The translations under genes were made by a program, and so were the position numbers. Shown in pieces: positions 23,817-32,855 of a DNA stretch of 64,000 nucleotides. The notes below the pieces were generated by a model. The model had not been told where the DNA came from. It saw only the letters and a list, made by a program, of their open reading frames with translations, and did no database searches. This DNA is from Halococcus agarilyticus. Lineage in GTDB: Archaea; Halobacteriota; Halobacteria; Halobacteriales; Halococcaceae. The DNA lies in NCBI RefSeq assembly GCF_000334895.1, contig NZ_BAFM01000011.1, positions 62,001 through 126,000 on the forward strand. The letters run 5' to 3'. How positions within the stretch are numbered: position 1 is the stretch's first letter; the number at the start of each line of letters is the position of its first letter.

Positions 23817-24779
23817 CTACCCGGTCGATAGCGTCCACTCGCCGTCGGCAACGACGTTCACATACGCGAGGCCGTTCACGCGGGCGGTCGTTTCGCCTTC
23901 GAACTGTTCGATCTCGTTGAACACAGAGGTCGATATGGCGGACGGGTCAACCGGGATCGCATCGACAATGAAGTTCGCCTCGCCATCATGTGTGCCTTGG
24001 AAGGTCGTCGGCCCGCTGAACTCGAACGGGCCAACGTAGTCCATCCCCGTTCCGCTCGCGTCGATCGGCAGCGACTCAGGCTGTGGGTTCGCGGGCTGTT
24101 TGATGGTCACCTCCCAGTCACCTTCGATATCAACATTGAGGTTGTACCCACCGCCGACTGTCGCCGTCTTGACCTGCGATCCCTCGCCCGAGATCACGCC
24201 GTCGACAATGAATACGTCTTCGAAGGACTCGCCTTCGAGCGTGACGAGCGTCACTGAATAGTACCCCTCGCCGCCGACGGTGAACTCAGCCGTGACAGGG
24301 CCGGGAGAAAGTTCCAGTCCCTCAACGGTCGAGGTTCCGTTCCCTGAGAACGTCTCCGAGAATCCTCCACCTCCACCCGACGATGCGGACACGTTCGAGC
24401 TGGTATTGGAGTCCGATCCGCTGCTCGCAGTAGTCTCCGTCTGTATCGTTGTCTCCGTTTCCATTTCGGTGGTCCCGGAAGTCTCGGTGCTCATCTCCGT
24501 CTCAGTCTCCATCATCGTCTCGGTCGACATGCCTTCAGTCTCGGTCTCGGCCATCGTGGTGTCGGACATGCCGGTCGTCTCACCGCCCGACGTTTCCGTC
24601 GCCACTGTGGTCTCGGTCGGCGCTTCCGTCTCCGTGCTAGGTTCGGTCGTTTCTCCGCCGCCGGCCTCGGTATCCCCACCATCACTGGTATTATTTCCGT
24701 CGCCGGAACCACCACCGCATCCTGCGAAACCGAGCGCCGCTGCTGTTGCCGCCGCCGAGAGGTATCGTCGTCGTCGCAT
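23817..24779 (-). CDS. Tat-exported lipoprotein with Thr/Glu-rich stalk
   Basis: A 320-aa protein starting MRRRRYLSAAATAAALGFAGC at 24779: a twin-arginine signal with a lipobox ending in Cys21, so the mature protein should be lipid-anchored on the cell surface. Residues ~25-130 are a Thr/Glu/Ser/Met-rich stalk with irregular TETE and STETMM-type repeats. The C-terminal ~190 residues form a beta-rich domain (YYSVTLVTLEGESFEDVFIV; GDWEVTIKQPAN) that may bind a ligand or polymer. Function unknown. A frame continues upstream to 24920 but the signal peptide fixes this start. Confidence 0.8.
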   Translation of the reverse strand: MRRRRYLSAAATAAALGFAGCGGGSGDGNNTSDGGDTEAGGGETTEPSTETEAPTETTVATETSGGETTGMSDTTMAETETEGMSTETMMETETEMSTETSGTTEMETETTIQTETTASSGSDSNTSSNVSASSGGGGGFSETFSGNGTSTVEGLELSPGPVTAEFTVGGEGYYSVTLVTLEGESFEDVFIVDGVISGEGSQVKTATVGGGYNLNVDIEGDWEVTIKQPANPQPESLPIDASGTGMDYVGPFEFSGPTTFQGTHDGEANFIVDAIPVDPSAISTSVFNEIEQFEGETTARVNGLAYVNVVADGEWTLSTG

Positions 24780-25113
24780 AGTTCGAGTAAGGCTGTCGTT
24801 GAATTGACTTAAAGCTATATCCGAATGGAACGCGATAACGCCGGCCCACCGTTCGTCGTGATCCTCGACGAGGCCAAACTTCTCCGTGGCCTCAATATCG
24901 TTCGCGATTATCACGGTCAACGCGGGTTCTCGCTCATCGCCGACGACGCTTCTTAGCCTTCGAACCCCTCGAAGTACCCACCGTGGAAACCGAATGGAAT
25001 CGAATGCGGAACGATCGCGCGAGCGCGCTCCTCGAACGACTGGTCGTCGAGCGCGAGTAGCGCCGACTGCCCGTCGCCGGTGTCTATTTCACGCGTTCCT
25101 CGGTAGGGGACAC
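24780..25113. promoter_or_regulatory. 334-bp gap; TATA-like element for the lipoprotein gene
   Basis: On the minus strand ATATAGCTTTAAG (24808-24820) lies about 30 bases before the lipoprotein ATG, good leaderless-promoter spacing. In the rest I see no gene beyond a 25-codon frame ending just before 25,060 that I do not support. Confidence 0.5.
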
Positions 25114-26082
25114 ATGACTGATCGGACGCGTCGCGTCATCATCGACACCGACACCGCGGGCGACGACACCCAGGCACTCTTGCTCGCTGCCGTCTCCGAC
25201 CGCCTCGCGATCGAGGGGGTCACGATCTGTGCGGGGAACGTCGACTTTGACTACGAGGTCGAGAACGCGAAGTACACGCTCGATCTCGCCGGCGTCGCCG
25301 ATAGCGTCACCGTCTACGAGGGGGCCACCGAACCCCTGCTCGTCGGGCACGACTACGCCGACTACGTCCACGGCGAGGGTGGCCTCGGCGGCGAGCGCTT
25401 CCCGGACACCGGGATCTCGTCGGGCGATCGGTACGCCCCAGACTACATCGTCGAGCACGCTCGCGAGCACCCCGGCGAACTGACGCTCGTCTGCATCGCA
25501 CCGCTGACGAACGTCGCGCTCGCCCTCCAGCGCGAACCCGATCTCGACAGCCTCCTCGACGAGGTCTGGGTGATGGGCGGGAACGCGAACTGTCTCGGGA
25601 ACGTCACGCCGGCCGCCGAGTACAACTTCTGGGTGGACCCCCACGCCGCGCGGAAGGTCCTCGCCGAACTCGACGTGACGCTGTTCGACTGGGGCGTCAC
25701 CGTCCGCGACACCGTCTTCGACGGCGACACGCTCGACGAGTTCACCGCCATCGACACCGAGTTCGGGGCCTTTTTCGACGAGATCGCGGCGTCGGTGCGG
25801 GCGTTCAACCGCGACTCGTTCGACAGGGACGAGACCACCCAGCCCGACTCCGCGACGATGGCAGCCCTCGTCGAGCCCTCGCTCGTCGAGGAATCGGACA
25901 CGTACCACGTCGCGGTCGACGACCGAGAGGGTCTCACGCGGGGCTACTCGGCAGTCGACGAGCACCGCGTAACCGACGGCGAGCCACGAACCACCGTCGT
26001 GGACTCTTTCGACACCGACCGTTTCGAAGCGATGTTCCGCGCGATGCTCCACGGACGCCCGCCGGAGTCCGGCCTCGACTGA
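25114..26082 (+). CDS. Nucleoside hydrolase (inosine/uridine-preferring family)
   Basis: A 322-aa enzyme that cleaves the N-glycosidic bond of ribonucleosides to base plus ribose. [20 protein letters not shown] at the N-terminus has the calcium-binding DTDxxxDD motif. [21 protein letters not shown], and [12 protein letters not shown] are further family blocks. The start is ATG 25114. It is probably a cytoplasmic purine/pyrimidine salvage enzyme. It stands alone. Confidence 0.92.
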   Translation: MTDRTRRVIIDTDTAGDDTQALLLAAVSDRLAIEGVTICAGNVDFDYEVENAKYTLDLAGVADSVTVYEGATEPLLVGHDYADYVHGEGGLGGERFPDTGISSGDRYAPDYIVEHAREHPGELTLVCIAPLTNVALALQREPDLDSLLDEVWVMGGNANCLGNVTPAAEYNFWVDPHAARKVLAELDVTLFDWGVTVRDTVFDGDTLDEFTAIDTEFGAFFDEIAASVRAFNRDSFDRDETTQPDSATMAALVEPSLVEESDTYHVAVDDREGLTRGYSAVDEHRVTDGEPRTTVVDSFDTDRFEAMFRAMLHGRPPESGLD

Positions 26083-26239
26083 CCGCTTCGGGCTCGTTCC
26101 CCCTCCCGAACTGAGGGCAACGAGCGAGCGGCCGCTCGTCCACCGTTCGCTCCCGAGTATCGAATCCGGCCGACCGCGGAACGGTGACCCGACCCTCCTC
26201 CCCGTCCCGTCCGCCGATTCTGGCCGACGCCACCAGACT

Positions 26240-26255
26240 GTTAGCCCACTCTAAC
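26240..26255. promoter_or_regulatory. Palindromic operator upstream of heavy-metal exporter
   Basis: GTTAG-CCCACT-CTAAC is a perfect 5-6-5 inverted repeat about 135 bases before the exporter start. TTAG/CTAA arms are the usual shape of DtxR/SirR/MntR-family metal-regulator boxes, and a DtxR-family gene lies 4.4 kb downstream. The link is inferred. Confidence 0.5.
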
Positions 26256-26389
26256 GAGATCATTTGACCGAAAGCATTATGATCTTTGCAGCGACATCTC
26301 AGTACGAGCATGAACGTCAGCCTTCGTCCGAACGGGCGTCCCACCGCCGACTCCGCCCGTCGGCACCGGCGCGCAGGACCTCCCGAGCG

Positions 26390-27619
26390 ATGATCTCACT
26401 GCAGCTCGGCCTCCAGGGGGCGATCGACATCTTCCTCGGTTCCGTCCGCGACGGGTTCGTCCAGGTTTCGGCCTTCGTCGCGATCACCGTCCTGCTGTTC
26501 GGCTACCTCCAGTACCGGACGGGCGGGCGGATCGTCGCGTTCCTCGAGGCCAACGAGCGCCTCCAGCCGATCGCCGGCGGCCTGCTCGGCCTCACGCCCG
26601 GGTGTGGTGGCGCGATCATCGCGATGCCGCTGTACATCCGGGGCACGATCAGCTTCGGGACCGTCGTGGCGACGCTCGGAGCCACCGCGGGGGATTCGGC
26701 GTTCGTCATTCTCGCGCTCGCGCCCGAGGCCGCGCTCTACGCCTACGCGTTGGCGTTCGTCTCCGCCGTCCTGTTCGGCTACGCGATCGACTGGTGGGGG
26801 CTGGGCGTCGGTCGCGTCGATCGTGCGATCGAGCAGATCAGCCGCCCGATGACCGACGGCGGGTTCGCGACGGCGAGCGTCGCCGACGGCGGCCCGAGCG
26901 TCGCCGGCTTCGAGATGGACGACCACGCCGATCACGACCACGGGACGGACTCCTCGGGCGTGCTGTCGACGTTCACTCACGGCGTCCACGTCCTGTGGTG
27001 GGTGGTGGCGATCGCGGGCCTGATCGCGGGCGTGATGTATCTGGCTCGCGGTGCGCCCGAAGTCCCCTTCGAGTTCGCGCCCTCCTTTTTCGGGCTGTTC
27101 ACCGTCGCCGGCCTGACCGGGACGACGCTCTCCTTCTACCTCCACTTCTTCGGTCGCCGGTTCATCGGCGAGGGCGAGGCGGGACGGGTCCGCGAGTCGT
27201 ACGCCAGCGCGTACGATACGTTCCAGCACGCCGCGATGGAGACCAGCATGGTCACGGTCTGGGTCATCGGTGCCTACCTCGTCTACGAGTACGGCATCGT
27301 GTTGCTCTCGGTCGACATCGGCGCGCTCACGGCGGCCGCGGGCGTCCTCGCCCCGATCGCGGGCGCGGCGCTCGGGCTGATCCCCGGCTGTGCGCCACAG
27401 ATCGTGTTCGCGGGGCTGTACGCCGAGGGCGCGATCCCGTTCTCGGCGCTCGTCGGCAACGCCATCAGCCAGGACGGCGACGCCCTCTTCCCGCTCATGG
27501 CGATCGACATGAAGGCCGCGATCATCGCCACCATCTACACCACGATCCCGGCGGTCATCGTCGGCGTGCTCGTCTACTACTTCTGGCCGTTCGCCCAGTT
27601 CGGGTTCGGGGTGATCTGA
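26390..27619 (+). CDS. Putative 10-TM heavy-metal (manganese) exporter
   Basis: A 409-aa membrane protein of the family described as putative 10-TM heavy-metal exporter / putative manganese transporter. Two homologous halves each contain the motif GLTPGCGGAIIAMPLY or GLIPGCAPQIVFAGLY. Between the halves is a His/Asp-rich cytoplasmic loop (DDHADHDHGTD, about residues 178-188), a likely metal-binding segment. I chose ATG 26390 (MISLQLGLQGAID); an ATG at 26310 is out of frame. It leads a block with UspA, a P1B ATPase and a DtxR regulator. Confidence 0.8.
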   Translation: MISLQLGLQGAIDIFLGSVRDGFVQVSAFVAITVLLFGYLQYRTGGRIVAFLEANERLQPIAGGLLGLTPGCGGAIIAMPLYIRGTISFGTVVATLGATAGDSAFVILALAPEAALYAYALAFVSAVLFGYAIDWWGLGVGRVDRAIEQISRPMTDGGFATASVADGGPSVAGFEMDDHADHDHGTDSSGVLSTFTHGVHVLWWVVAIAGLIAGVMYLARGAPEVPFEFAPSFFGLFTVAGLTGTTLSFYLHFFGRRFIGEGEAGRVRESYASAYDTFQHAAMETSMVTVWVIGAYLVYEYGIVLLSVDIGALTAAAGVLAPIAGAALGLIPGCAPQIVFAGLYAEGAIPFSALVGNAISQDGDALFPLMAIDMKAAIIATIYTTIPAVIVGVLVYYFWPFAQFGFGVI

Positions 27620-27688
27620 TGACGGCCCGATGCCACCGATCCGCTGATGTGCGATCGGCACTAACGGAACGCCAGGGGAGCGACTGAG

Positions 27689-28138
27689 ATGTACGAGCGA
27701 ATCCTCGTCCCGACGGACGGACGCGAGCACTCCTCCGCCGCCGTTCGGCACGCCGTCGACATCGCCGGGAAGTACGGCGCGACGGTTCACGCGGTCTTCG
27801 TCATCGACACCGACACGGGCTGGCTGACGGTCTCGAAGGCCGATGTCCACGATGCGCTCCGGGAAGTCGGTCAGGACGCGAGCGAGCAGGCGCTTCGAGA
27901 GGTCGAGACCGCGGCGGCGGACGCCGGCGTCGAACTCGTCACCGACGTTCTGGAGGGGACGCCTGGCGAACGGATCCTCGCGTACGCCGCCGAGAACGAC
28001 GTCGATCTCGTGGTGATGGGCACCCACGGCCACTCGGGGATCGAACGCCGCCTCCTCGGGAGCGTCACCCAACACGTCGCCGGAGCGGCCCAGGTTCCGG
28101 TCATGACGGTGAGCGCCCCTGCCGAGAACGTCACCTGA
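27689..28138 (+). CDS. Universal stress protein (UspA family)
   Basis: A 149-aa single-domain Usp: MYERILVPTDGREHSSAAVRHA at the N-terminus and the ATP-binding C-terminal signature VVMGTHGHSGIERRLLGSVT (G-2x-G-9x-G-S/T). It starts 69 bases after the exporter stop and is probably co-transcribed. Its role in a metal-export operon is unknown; ATP-binding Usps often modulate transporters. Confidence 0.9.
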   Translation: MYERILVPTDGREHSSAAVRHAVDIAGKYGATVHAVFVIDTDTGWLTVSKADVHDALREVGQDASEQALREVETAAADAGVELVTDVLEGTPGERILAYAAENDVDLVVMGTHGHSGIERRLLGSVTQHVAGAAQVPVMTVSAPAENVT

Positions 28139-28211
28139 GACGGCACACTTACTAGCTCGGCGTCGATCCTTTGACAATATCTATTATCGAAACCGGCTAC
28201 TTTGGCAGTTA

Positions 28212-28222
28212 GTTTGATAAAA
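28212..28222 (+). promoter_or_regulatory. TATA-like element of the P1B ATPase gene
   Basis: GTTTGATAAAA lies about 22-32 bases before ATG 28244 in an A+T-richer stretch (28,170-28,225), so the ATPase probably has its own promoter. Confidence 0.35.
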
Positions 28223-28243
28223 GTCTGGCTCGTAGTGTCGGTA

Positions 28244-30541
28244 ATGGACTCGGGTGAAGCGACCACGAAACTCTCGGTCCCCGACATGAACTGCCCATCG
28301 TGTGCGGGGAAGGTCGAGAACGCGCTCGACCGACTCGTCGGCCTCTCGACGTACGAAACCCGGCCGACGACCGGCACGGTGGCGGTCACCTACGACGCGA
28401 CGGCGGTCGAGGAACACGATATCGTTGCAGCCATCGAGAGCGCCGGCTACGACGTCACTGATGCCGCGGGCGAGGGAACGGCCGGCGACGATGCGACCGA
28501 CTCGAGCGACAGCATCTGGACGAGTTCGCGCGCGCTCAAAACGTGGATCAGCGGCGGGTTCCTCGCACTGGGGCTCCTCTTCGAGTTCGTCCTGACGGCG
28601 CAGAACGCCACGGTTGGGACGGTCTTCGGGAGCGAGTTCTTGGTCGCGGACGTGCTGTTCCTGGTCGCGGTCGCGATCGGGGGGCAGGAAATCCTCCGCA
28701 ACGGCTACTACTCCGCCCGAAACCTCAATCTCGACATCGACTTCCTGATGTCGGTCGCCATCCTCGGCGCGCTGGTCGCGAGCCTCGCGTTCGGCGAGGC
28801 GCTCTACTTCGAGGCCGCCACGCTCGCGGTCCTGTTCAGCGTCGCCGAGCTGCTCGAACGCGCCTCGATGGACCAGGCTCGCGACTCGCTCCAGGAACTC
28901 ATGGATCTCTCGCCGAACGAGGCGACCGTCAAACGCGAGGGCGGCGAAGACGGTGAGGGAGGCGAGAAGACGGTGCCGGTCGAGGCGGTGTCGGTCGGCG
29001 ATATCGTGGTGGTGCGGCCGGGCGAGAAGATCCCGATGGACGGCGACGTGATCGACGGCGAGAGCGCGGTCAACCAGGCCCCGATCACCGGCGAGAGCGT
29101 CCCGGTGGACAAGACGGCCGGCGACGAGGTCTATGCAGGAACGATCAACGAGGAGGGGTACCTCGAGATTCGAGTCACGTCGAAAGCCGAGGACAACACC
29201 CTCTCGCGCATCGTCGAGATGGTCGAGGACGCCCAGTCGAACAGGACCGAGCGCGAGCAGTTCGTCGAACGCTTCTCGGCGTGGTACACGCCCGTGGTCG
29301 TCGCCTTTGCCGTCCTCGTCACGCTCGGGAGCCCGTTCGTCCTCGGAACCGCGTGGTCGACCGCCGTCGTCTACGGATTGACGCTCCTCGTCCTCGCGTG
29401 TCCGTGCGCGTTCGTGATCTCGACGCCCGTCTCGGTCGTGTCGGGGATCACGAGCGCGGCCGACAACGGCGTGCTGATCAAGGGCGGCAACCACCTCGAA
29501 GCGATGGGGTCGGTCGACGTCGTGGCGTTCGACAAGACCGGGACGCTCACGAAGGGCGAACTCACCGTGACCGACGTCGTCCCGCTCCACGGGAACTCGG
29601 AGGAGGACGTCCTCCGGTGCGCTCGCGGTCTCGAAGCGCGCAGCGAGCACCCGATCGGCGAGGCGATCGTCGCCGAAGCCGGGAGCACGGGCGTCCCCGA
29701 GCGCGAGATCGACGAGTTCGAGGCCATCACGGGCAAGGGCGTGCGGGCCGAACTCGACGGCACCCAGCACTTCGCCGGGAAACCAGGCCTGTTCGACGAC
29801 CTCGGCTTCGACCTCTCGCACGTCCACGCCACGACGGATGGGGGTGTGGTCACGCGGACCGCTCAGCGACTCTGCGACCGGAACAACTGCCTCGACCTGC
29901 TGGAGGGCACGGTACCGGACCTCCAGGCCGAAGGGAAAACCGTCGTGCTCGTCGGAACTGAAGAGGAGATCGAGGGCGTCGTCGCCGTCGCGGACGAGGT
30001 GCGCCCCGCGGCGAGGGAGACGGTCGCCCGGCTGAAGGAGCTCGGCGTCGAGCGCACGGTGATGCTCACGGGCGACAACGACCGCACCGCGCGCGCGATC
30101 GCCGACGAAGTTGGGGTCGACGAGCACCGGGCGGAGCTCCTCCCCGACGAGAAAGTCGCGGCGGTCGAGGACCTGATCGAGGAGTCCGGCGCGGTGGCGA
30201 TGGTCGGGGACGGCATCAACGACGCGCCGGCGCTCGCGACGGCGACGGTGGGCCTCGCAATGGGGGCCGCCGGCACCGACACGGCGCTCGAAACCGCCGA
30301 CATCGCGCTGATGGGCGACGACCTCGCGAAACTCCCCTACCTCTACGAGCTCGCGGGCGACGCCAACGGCGTCATCCGGCAGAACGTCTGGGCGAGCCTC
30401 GCGGTGAAGGCCGGCCTCGCGATCGCGGTCCCGTTCGGCTACGTCCCGATCTGGCTCGCGGTGCTCGCGGGCGACGCCGGCATGACCATCGGCGTGACCG
30501 GCAACGCGATGCGCCTCGCCCGGATCGAACCCGACCGATGA
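28244..30541 (+). CDS. Heavy-metal P1B-type ATPase (Zn/Cd/Pb class)
   Basis: A 765-aa ATP-driven soft-metal exporter. The N-terminal heavy-metal domain has NCPSCAGK (Cys17, Cys20). Membrane helices follow with the intramembrane CPC motif (LACPCAFVIS). The A-domain has ITGESVPV, the P-domain DKTGTLTKGE, and the N/P hinge GDGINDAPAL. The acidic linker after the metal domain is haloarchaeal in style. The CPC class pumps Cu(I), Zn, Cd or Pb outward; the exact metal is not fixed by what I see. A DtxR regulator follows 89 bp downstream. Confidence 0.93.
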   Translation: MDSGEATTKLSVPDMNCPSCAGKVENALDRLVGLSTYETRPTTGTVAVTYDATAVEEHDIVAAIESAGYDVTDAAGEGTAGDDATDSSDSIWTSSRALKTWISGGFLALGLLFEFVLTAQNATVGTVFGSEFLVADVLFLVAVAIGGQEILRNGYYSARNLNLDIDFLMSVAILGALVASLAFGEALYFEAATLAVLFSVAELLERASMDQARDSLQELMDLSPNEATVKREGGEDGEGGEKTVPVEAVSVGDIVVVRPGEKIPMDGDVIDGESAVNQAPITGESVPVDKTAGDEVYAGTINEEGYLEIRVTSKAEDNTLSRIVEMVEDAQSNRTEREQFVERFSAWYTPVVVAFAVLVTLGSPFVLGTAWSTAVVYGLTLLVLACPCAFVISTPVSVVSGITSAADNGVLIKGGNHLEAMGSVDVVAFDKTGTLTKGELTVTDVVPLHGNSEEDVLRCARGLEARSEHPIGEAIVAEAGSTGVPEREIDEFEAITGKGVRAELDGTQHFAGKPGLFDDLGFDLSHVHATTDGGVVTRTAQRLCDRNNCLDLLEGTVPDLQAEGKTVVLVGTEEEIEGVVAVADEVRPAARETVARLKELGVERTVMLTGDNDRTARAIADEVGVDEHRAELLPDEKVAAVEDLIEESGAVAMVGDGINDAPALATATVGLAMGAAGTDTALETADIALMGDDLAKLPYLYELAGDANGVIRQNVWASLAVKAGLAIAVPFGYVPIWLAVLAGDAGMTIGVTGNAMRLARIEPDR

Positions 30542-30630
30542 GGGTCGCTCGCGGAGCGCCCGACGGAACACACGAACCGTGCGGGGCGGGAGAGGGCAAC
30601 ATCTAAGCGCTAGACGCCACTAACGGTGGT

Positions 30631-31326
30631 ATGTCGAGCGCGAAGGCCGAGGACTACATCAAGGCGGTCTACCAGCTCGGCGACGGCGACGAGCCGGTCG
30701 CGCCCTCGACGATCGCCGAGGCGCTCGGCGTGACGACGCCGACCGTCACCGCGACGATGAAGCGCCTCGCCGACCAGGGCCTCGTCGAGCGCGAGGAGTA
30801 CAAGGGCTCACATCTGACCGAGGATGGGGAACTCCTCGCGGTCGAGACGATCCGGCATCACCGCCTGCTCGAACTGTTCCTCACCGAGCAGCTGAACTAC
30901 GACTGGTCCGAGGTCCACGACGAGGCCGACCGGCTCGAACACCACATCAGCGAGAAGCTCGAAACCGAGCTCGCCGCCGCGCTCGACGAGCCGACGGTCG
31001 ACCCGCACGGCTCGCCGATCCCGACCGCCGATCTCGCCACGCCCGAGGGCGACCACACCCCGCTCTGTGAGTACGACGAGGGCGAGGTCGTGATCGTCGC
31101 CGAGGTGGCCGACCGCGACGCCGCCGTCCTGGAGTACCTCGCCGACGCCGGCATCACGCCGGGCACGCGGGTCGAGATCACCGAGATCGCCCCCTTCGGG
31201 ATGGTCACCGTCGTTACGGACGAGAACGAAGAGACGATCTCGCTGCCCGAGGACACCGCGGCGACCGTCCGCGTCCGGGAGGCGTCACCCGACCAGCCCG
31301 ACAACGGTGACGTTCTCGTCGGCTGA
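30631..31326 (+). CDS. DtxR-family metal-dependent transcriptional repressor
   Basis: A 231-aa regulator. The N-terminal winged helix is SAKAEDYIKAVYQL, TIAEALGVTTPTVTATMKRL, GLVEREEYKGSHLTEDGE. The dimerisation/metal-binding domain has RHHRLLELFL and EADRLEHHISEKLE (His/Glu/Asp ligands). A C-terminal FeoA/SH3-like domain (about residues 150-222) ends the protein. The family senses Fe or Mn and represses uptake or adjusts efflux genes. It lies directly after a P1B ATPase and near the palindromic operator at 26240-26255, which it may bind. Confidence 0.9.
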   Translation: MSSAKAEDYIKAVYQLGDGDEPVAPSTIAEALGVTTPTVTATMKRLADQGLVEREEYKGSHLTEDGELLAVETIRHHRLLELFLTEQLNYDWSEVHDEADRLEHHISEKLETELAAALDEPTVDPHGSPIPTADLATPEGDHTPLCEYDEGEVVIVAEVADRDAAVLEYLADAGITPGTRVEITEIAPFGMVTVVTDENEETISLPEDTAATVRVREASPDQPDNGDVLVG

Positions 31327-31354
31327 CCCGGTTCGATCGTGACTCCGTCGTGTT

Positions 31355-32218
31355 TCAGTCCCGATAGTCGTAGAACCCGCGCCCCGTCTTCTTCCCGAGA
31401 TCGCCCGCCTCGACCTTTCGCTTCAGGAGGTACGCCGGCGTATAGCGATCGCCCAGTTCGTCGTGGAGCGTCTCGGTGGCGTCGAGACAGATGTCGAGAC
31501 CGATATGATCGGCGAGTTCGAGGGGGCCCATCGGCACGTTCGTCCCGAGCTTCATCCCGCGGTCGATGTCCTCCTTCGTCGCGACACCCTCGTCGAGCGT
31601 TCGAACGCCCTCGTTGATCCACGGCATCAGGATGCGATTCGAGACGAAGCCCGGCTTGTCGTCCGACTCCCAGGTCTCCTTGCCCAGCTCTTCGGCGAAC
31701 TCGTGGGCGAGCGCGGTCGTTTTCTCCCCTGTGCGCTCGCCGACGACGACCTCGACGCCGTCCATCACCGGCACGGGGTTCATGAAGTGGACGCCGACGA
31801 CGAGCTCCGCCCGCTCAGTTGCGCTCGCGATCGACGTGACCGAGAGCGTGCTGGTGTTGGTCGCGAGCACCACGTCGTCGGGCATCGTGTCGTCGAGATC
31901 GGCGAAGATCTCCTGCTTGATTGCCATCTCCTCGACTGCGGCCTCGACCACGAGATCACAGTCCGTGAGATCGTCGAGGTCCGTGGTCCCGGTGATCCGC
32001 TCGCGGGTCGCCGCCGCCTCGTCGTCGGCCAGCTTCTCGCTCTCGACGAGCCGCTCTAAGCTATCTCCGATCGCGTCGAACCCCCGTTCGACGAACGCCT
32101 CCTCGATGTCCCGCATCACCACGTCGTACCCGGCGGTGGCGGCGACCTGGGCGATGCCGTTGCCCATCGTTCCCGCGCCCACGACACCCACCCGCTCGAT
32201 CGAGTCGAGTTCGCGCAT
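31355..32218 (-). CDS. 3-hydroxyacyl-CoA dehydrogenase (single-domain Hbd type)
   Basis: A 287-aa NAD-dependent enzyme. The Rossmann motif is GVVGAGTMGNGIAQVAATAG; the catalytic His-Glu region is VGVHFMNPVPVMDGVEVV, and DKPGFVSNRILMPWINEGV is the family signature. The C-terminal domain ends GRGFYDY. It oxidises 3-hydroxyacyl-CoA in fatty-acid or polyhydroxyalkanoate/butanoate metabolism. It ends convergently with the DtxR gene. A non-coding IS relic lies upstream. Confidence 0.92.
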   Translation of the reverse strand: MRELDSIERVGVVGAGTMGNGIAQVAATAGYDVVMRDIEEAFVERGFDAIGDSLERLVESEKLADDEAAATRERITGTTDLDDLTDCDLVVEAAVEEMAIKQEIFADLDDTMPDDVVLATNTSTLSVTSIASATERAELVVGVHFMNPVPVMDGVEVVVGERTGEKTTALAHEFAEELGKETWESDDKPGFVSNRILMPWINEGVRTLDEGVATKEDIDRGMKLGTNVPMGPLELADHIGLDICLDATETLHDELGDRYTPAYLLKRKVEAGDLGKKTGRGFYDYRD

Positions 32219-32275
32219 ACCCCCGCTCCGGGCGGCCCGCTCGTAAGCCTGCTGGAGCGTTGCTCGTTCTCCCCG

Positions 32276-32491
32276 TTGAGGGCGGACAAACAGCGGAAAC
32301 TCTCATCACCCGAAAAAGTATGGAACGCACGGTTAGATGCCCGCCTCTACAGTCGACGGAACCGGAGCGAAACAGTAAATCCTCCGCTCAAGCGAAAGTA
32401 CGGTGCGCTCGTGAGGTCACACCGTTGGTGGAATCAGTTCCACGGACTCACCCTTGCGTGTCTTGTCTACAATCTCAACCGGATCCTCTAA
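32276..32491 (+). pseudogene. C-terminal remnant of an IS5-like DDE transposase
   Basis: A 71-residue frame begins with no proper start. Its sequence (RRNRSETVNPPLKRKYGALV, then WWNQFHGLTLACLVYNLNRI) matches the end of IS5-type transposases, where the E of SET is the third DDE residue. The first two thirds of the gene, with both Asp residues, are missing. It lies in a stretch less G+C-rich than its surroundings. Non-functional. Confidence 0.7.
32282..32300 (+). repeat. Direct repeat, left copy, bounding the insertion
   Basis: GCGGACAAACAGCGGAAAC here and GCGGACAAACAGCGAAAC at 32830-32847 share the first 14 bases and the end apart from one G. The 530 bp between are A+T-richer than the flanks. 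In the transposase frame it encodes ADKQR. Confidence 0.65.
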
Positions 32492-32504
32492 CGACGGTAG
32501 TGAG

Positions 32505-32518
32505 AAAGATTATGTACT
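32505..32518 (+). promoter_or_regulatory. TATA-like element before the 74-aa membrane protein
   Basis: AAAGATTATGTACT ends 19 bases before ATG 32538, compatible with a leaderless archaeal promoter for the small gene. Confidence 0.35.
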
Positions 32519-32537
32519 TCGACAGGAGTTGGACAAT

Positions 32538-32762
32538 ATGTTCGAAGATATACGGGCAAACTTTCTTTTCAGTCTTCGTAGAGCGGTGTTCGGATATTCC
32601 CTCGCGTTGCTCGTATCTCTCAGTGATATGTGGCTCATTCATGCTTTGGGAATCAGTACACCCGACGATCTCTTGACTCAGACACTTGTTCACGGAACTG
32701 GTTTGTACCTCGGCTTCACTCTCATGGCCCTATTTAATAGGCCAGCTGAAATCCCCAACTAA
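32538..32762 (+). CDS. 74-aa two-segment membrane protein within the inserted segment
   Basis: ATG 32538 gives MFEDIRANFLFSLRRAVFGY followed by two hydrophobic segments (about residues 18-38 and 48-68) and a polar end RPAEIPN. Unlike nearby genes it is A+T-richer and has few acidic residues. It lies between the transposase remnant and the right direct repeat, so it may be a passenger of a mobile element. No family recognised. Confidence 0.45.
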   Translation: MFEDIRANFLFSLRRAVFGYSLALLVSLSDMWLIHALGISTPDDLLTQTLVHGTGLYLGFTLMALFNRPAEIPN

Positions 32763-32829
32763 GCAGTACGCGCGTAGTGGACGGTCGTTTCGCAAGATCA
32801 AGTGTCCAAGGAAGAGGGGATTCAATAGA

Positions 32830-32847
32830 GCGGACAAACAGCGAAAC
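32830..32847 (+). repeat. Direct repeat, right copy, bounding the insertion
   Basis: GCGGACAAACAGCGAAAC matches 32282-32300 with one base missing. It lies nine bases from the stop of the citramalate/isopropylmalate synthase gene. Confidence 0.65.
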
Positions 32848-32855
32848 GGTGCGGG

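Noticed and set aside
24780-24920. Extended N-terminus of the Tat lipoprotein
   Set aside because: The twin-arginine signal and lipobox require the start at 24779; a TATA-like element lies inside the extension.
26310-26391. ATG 26310 as exporter start
   Set aside because: It is not in the exporter's reading frame and gives a 27-codon peptide that ends before the gene.
28184-30571. 795-codon frame opposite the P1B ATPase
   Set aside because: Antisense shadow of a clear ATPase gene; composition Arg/Asp/His biased, no motifs.
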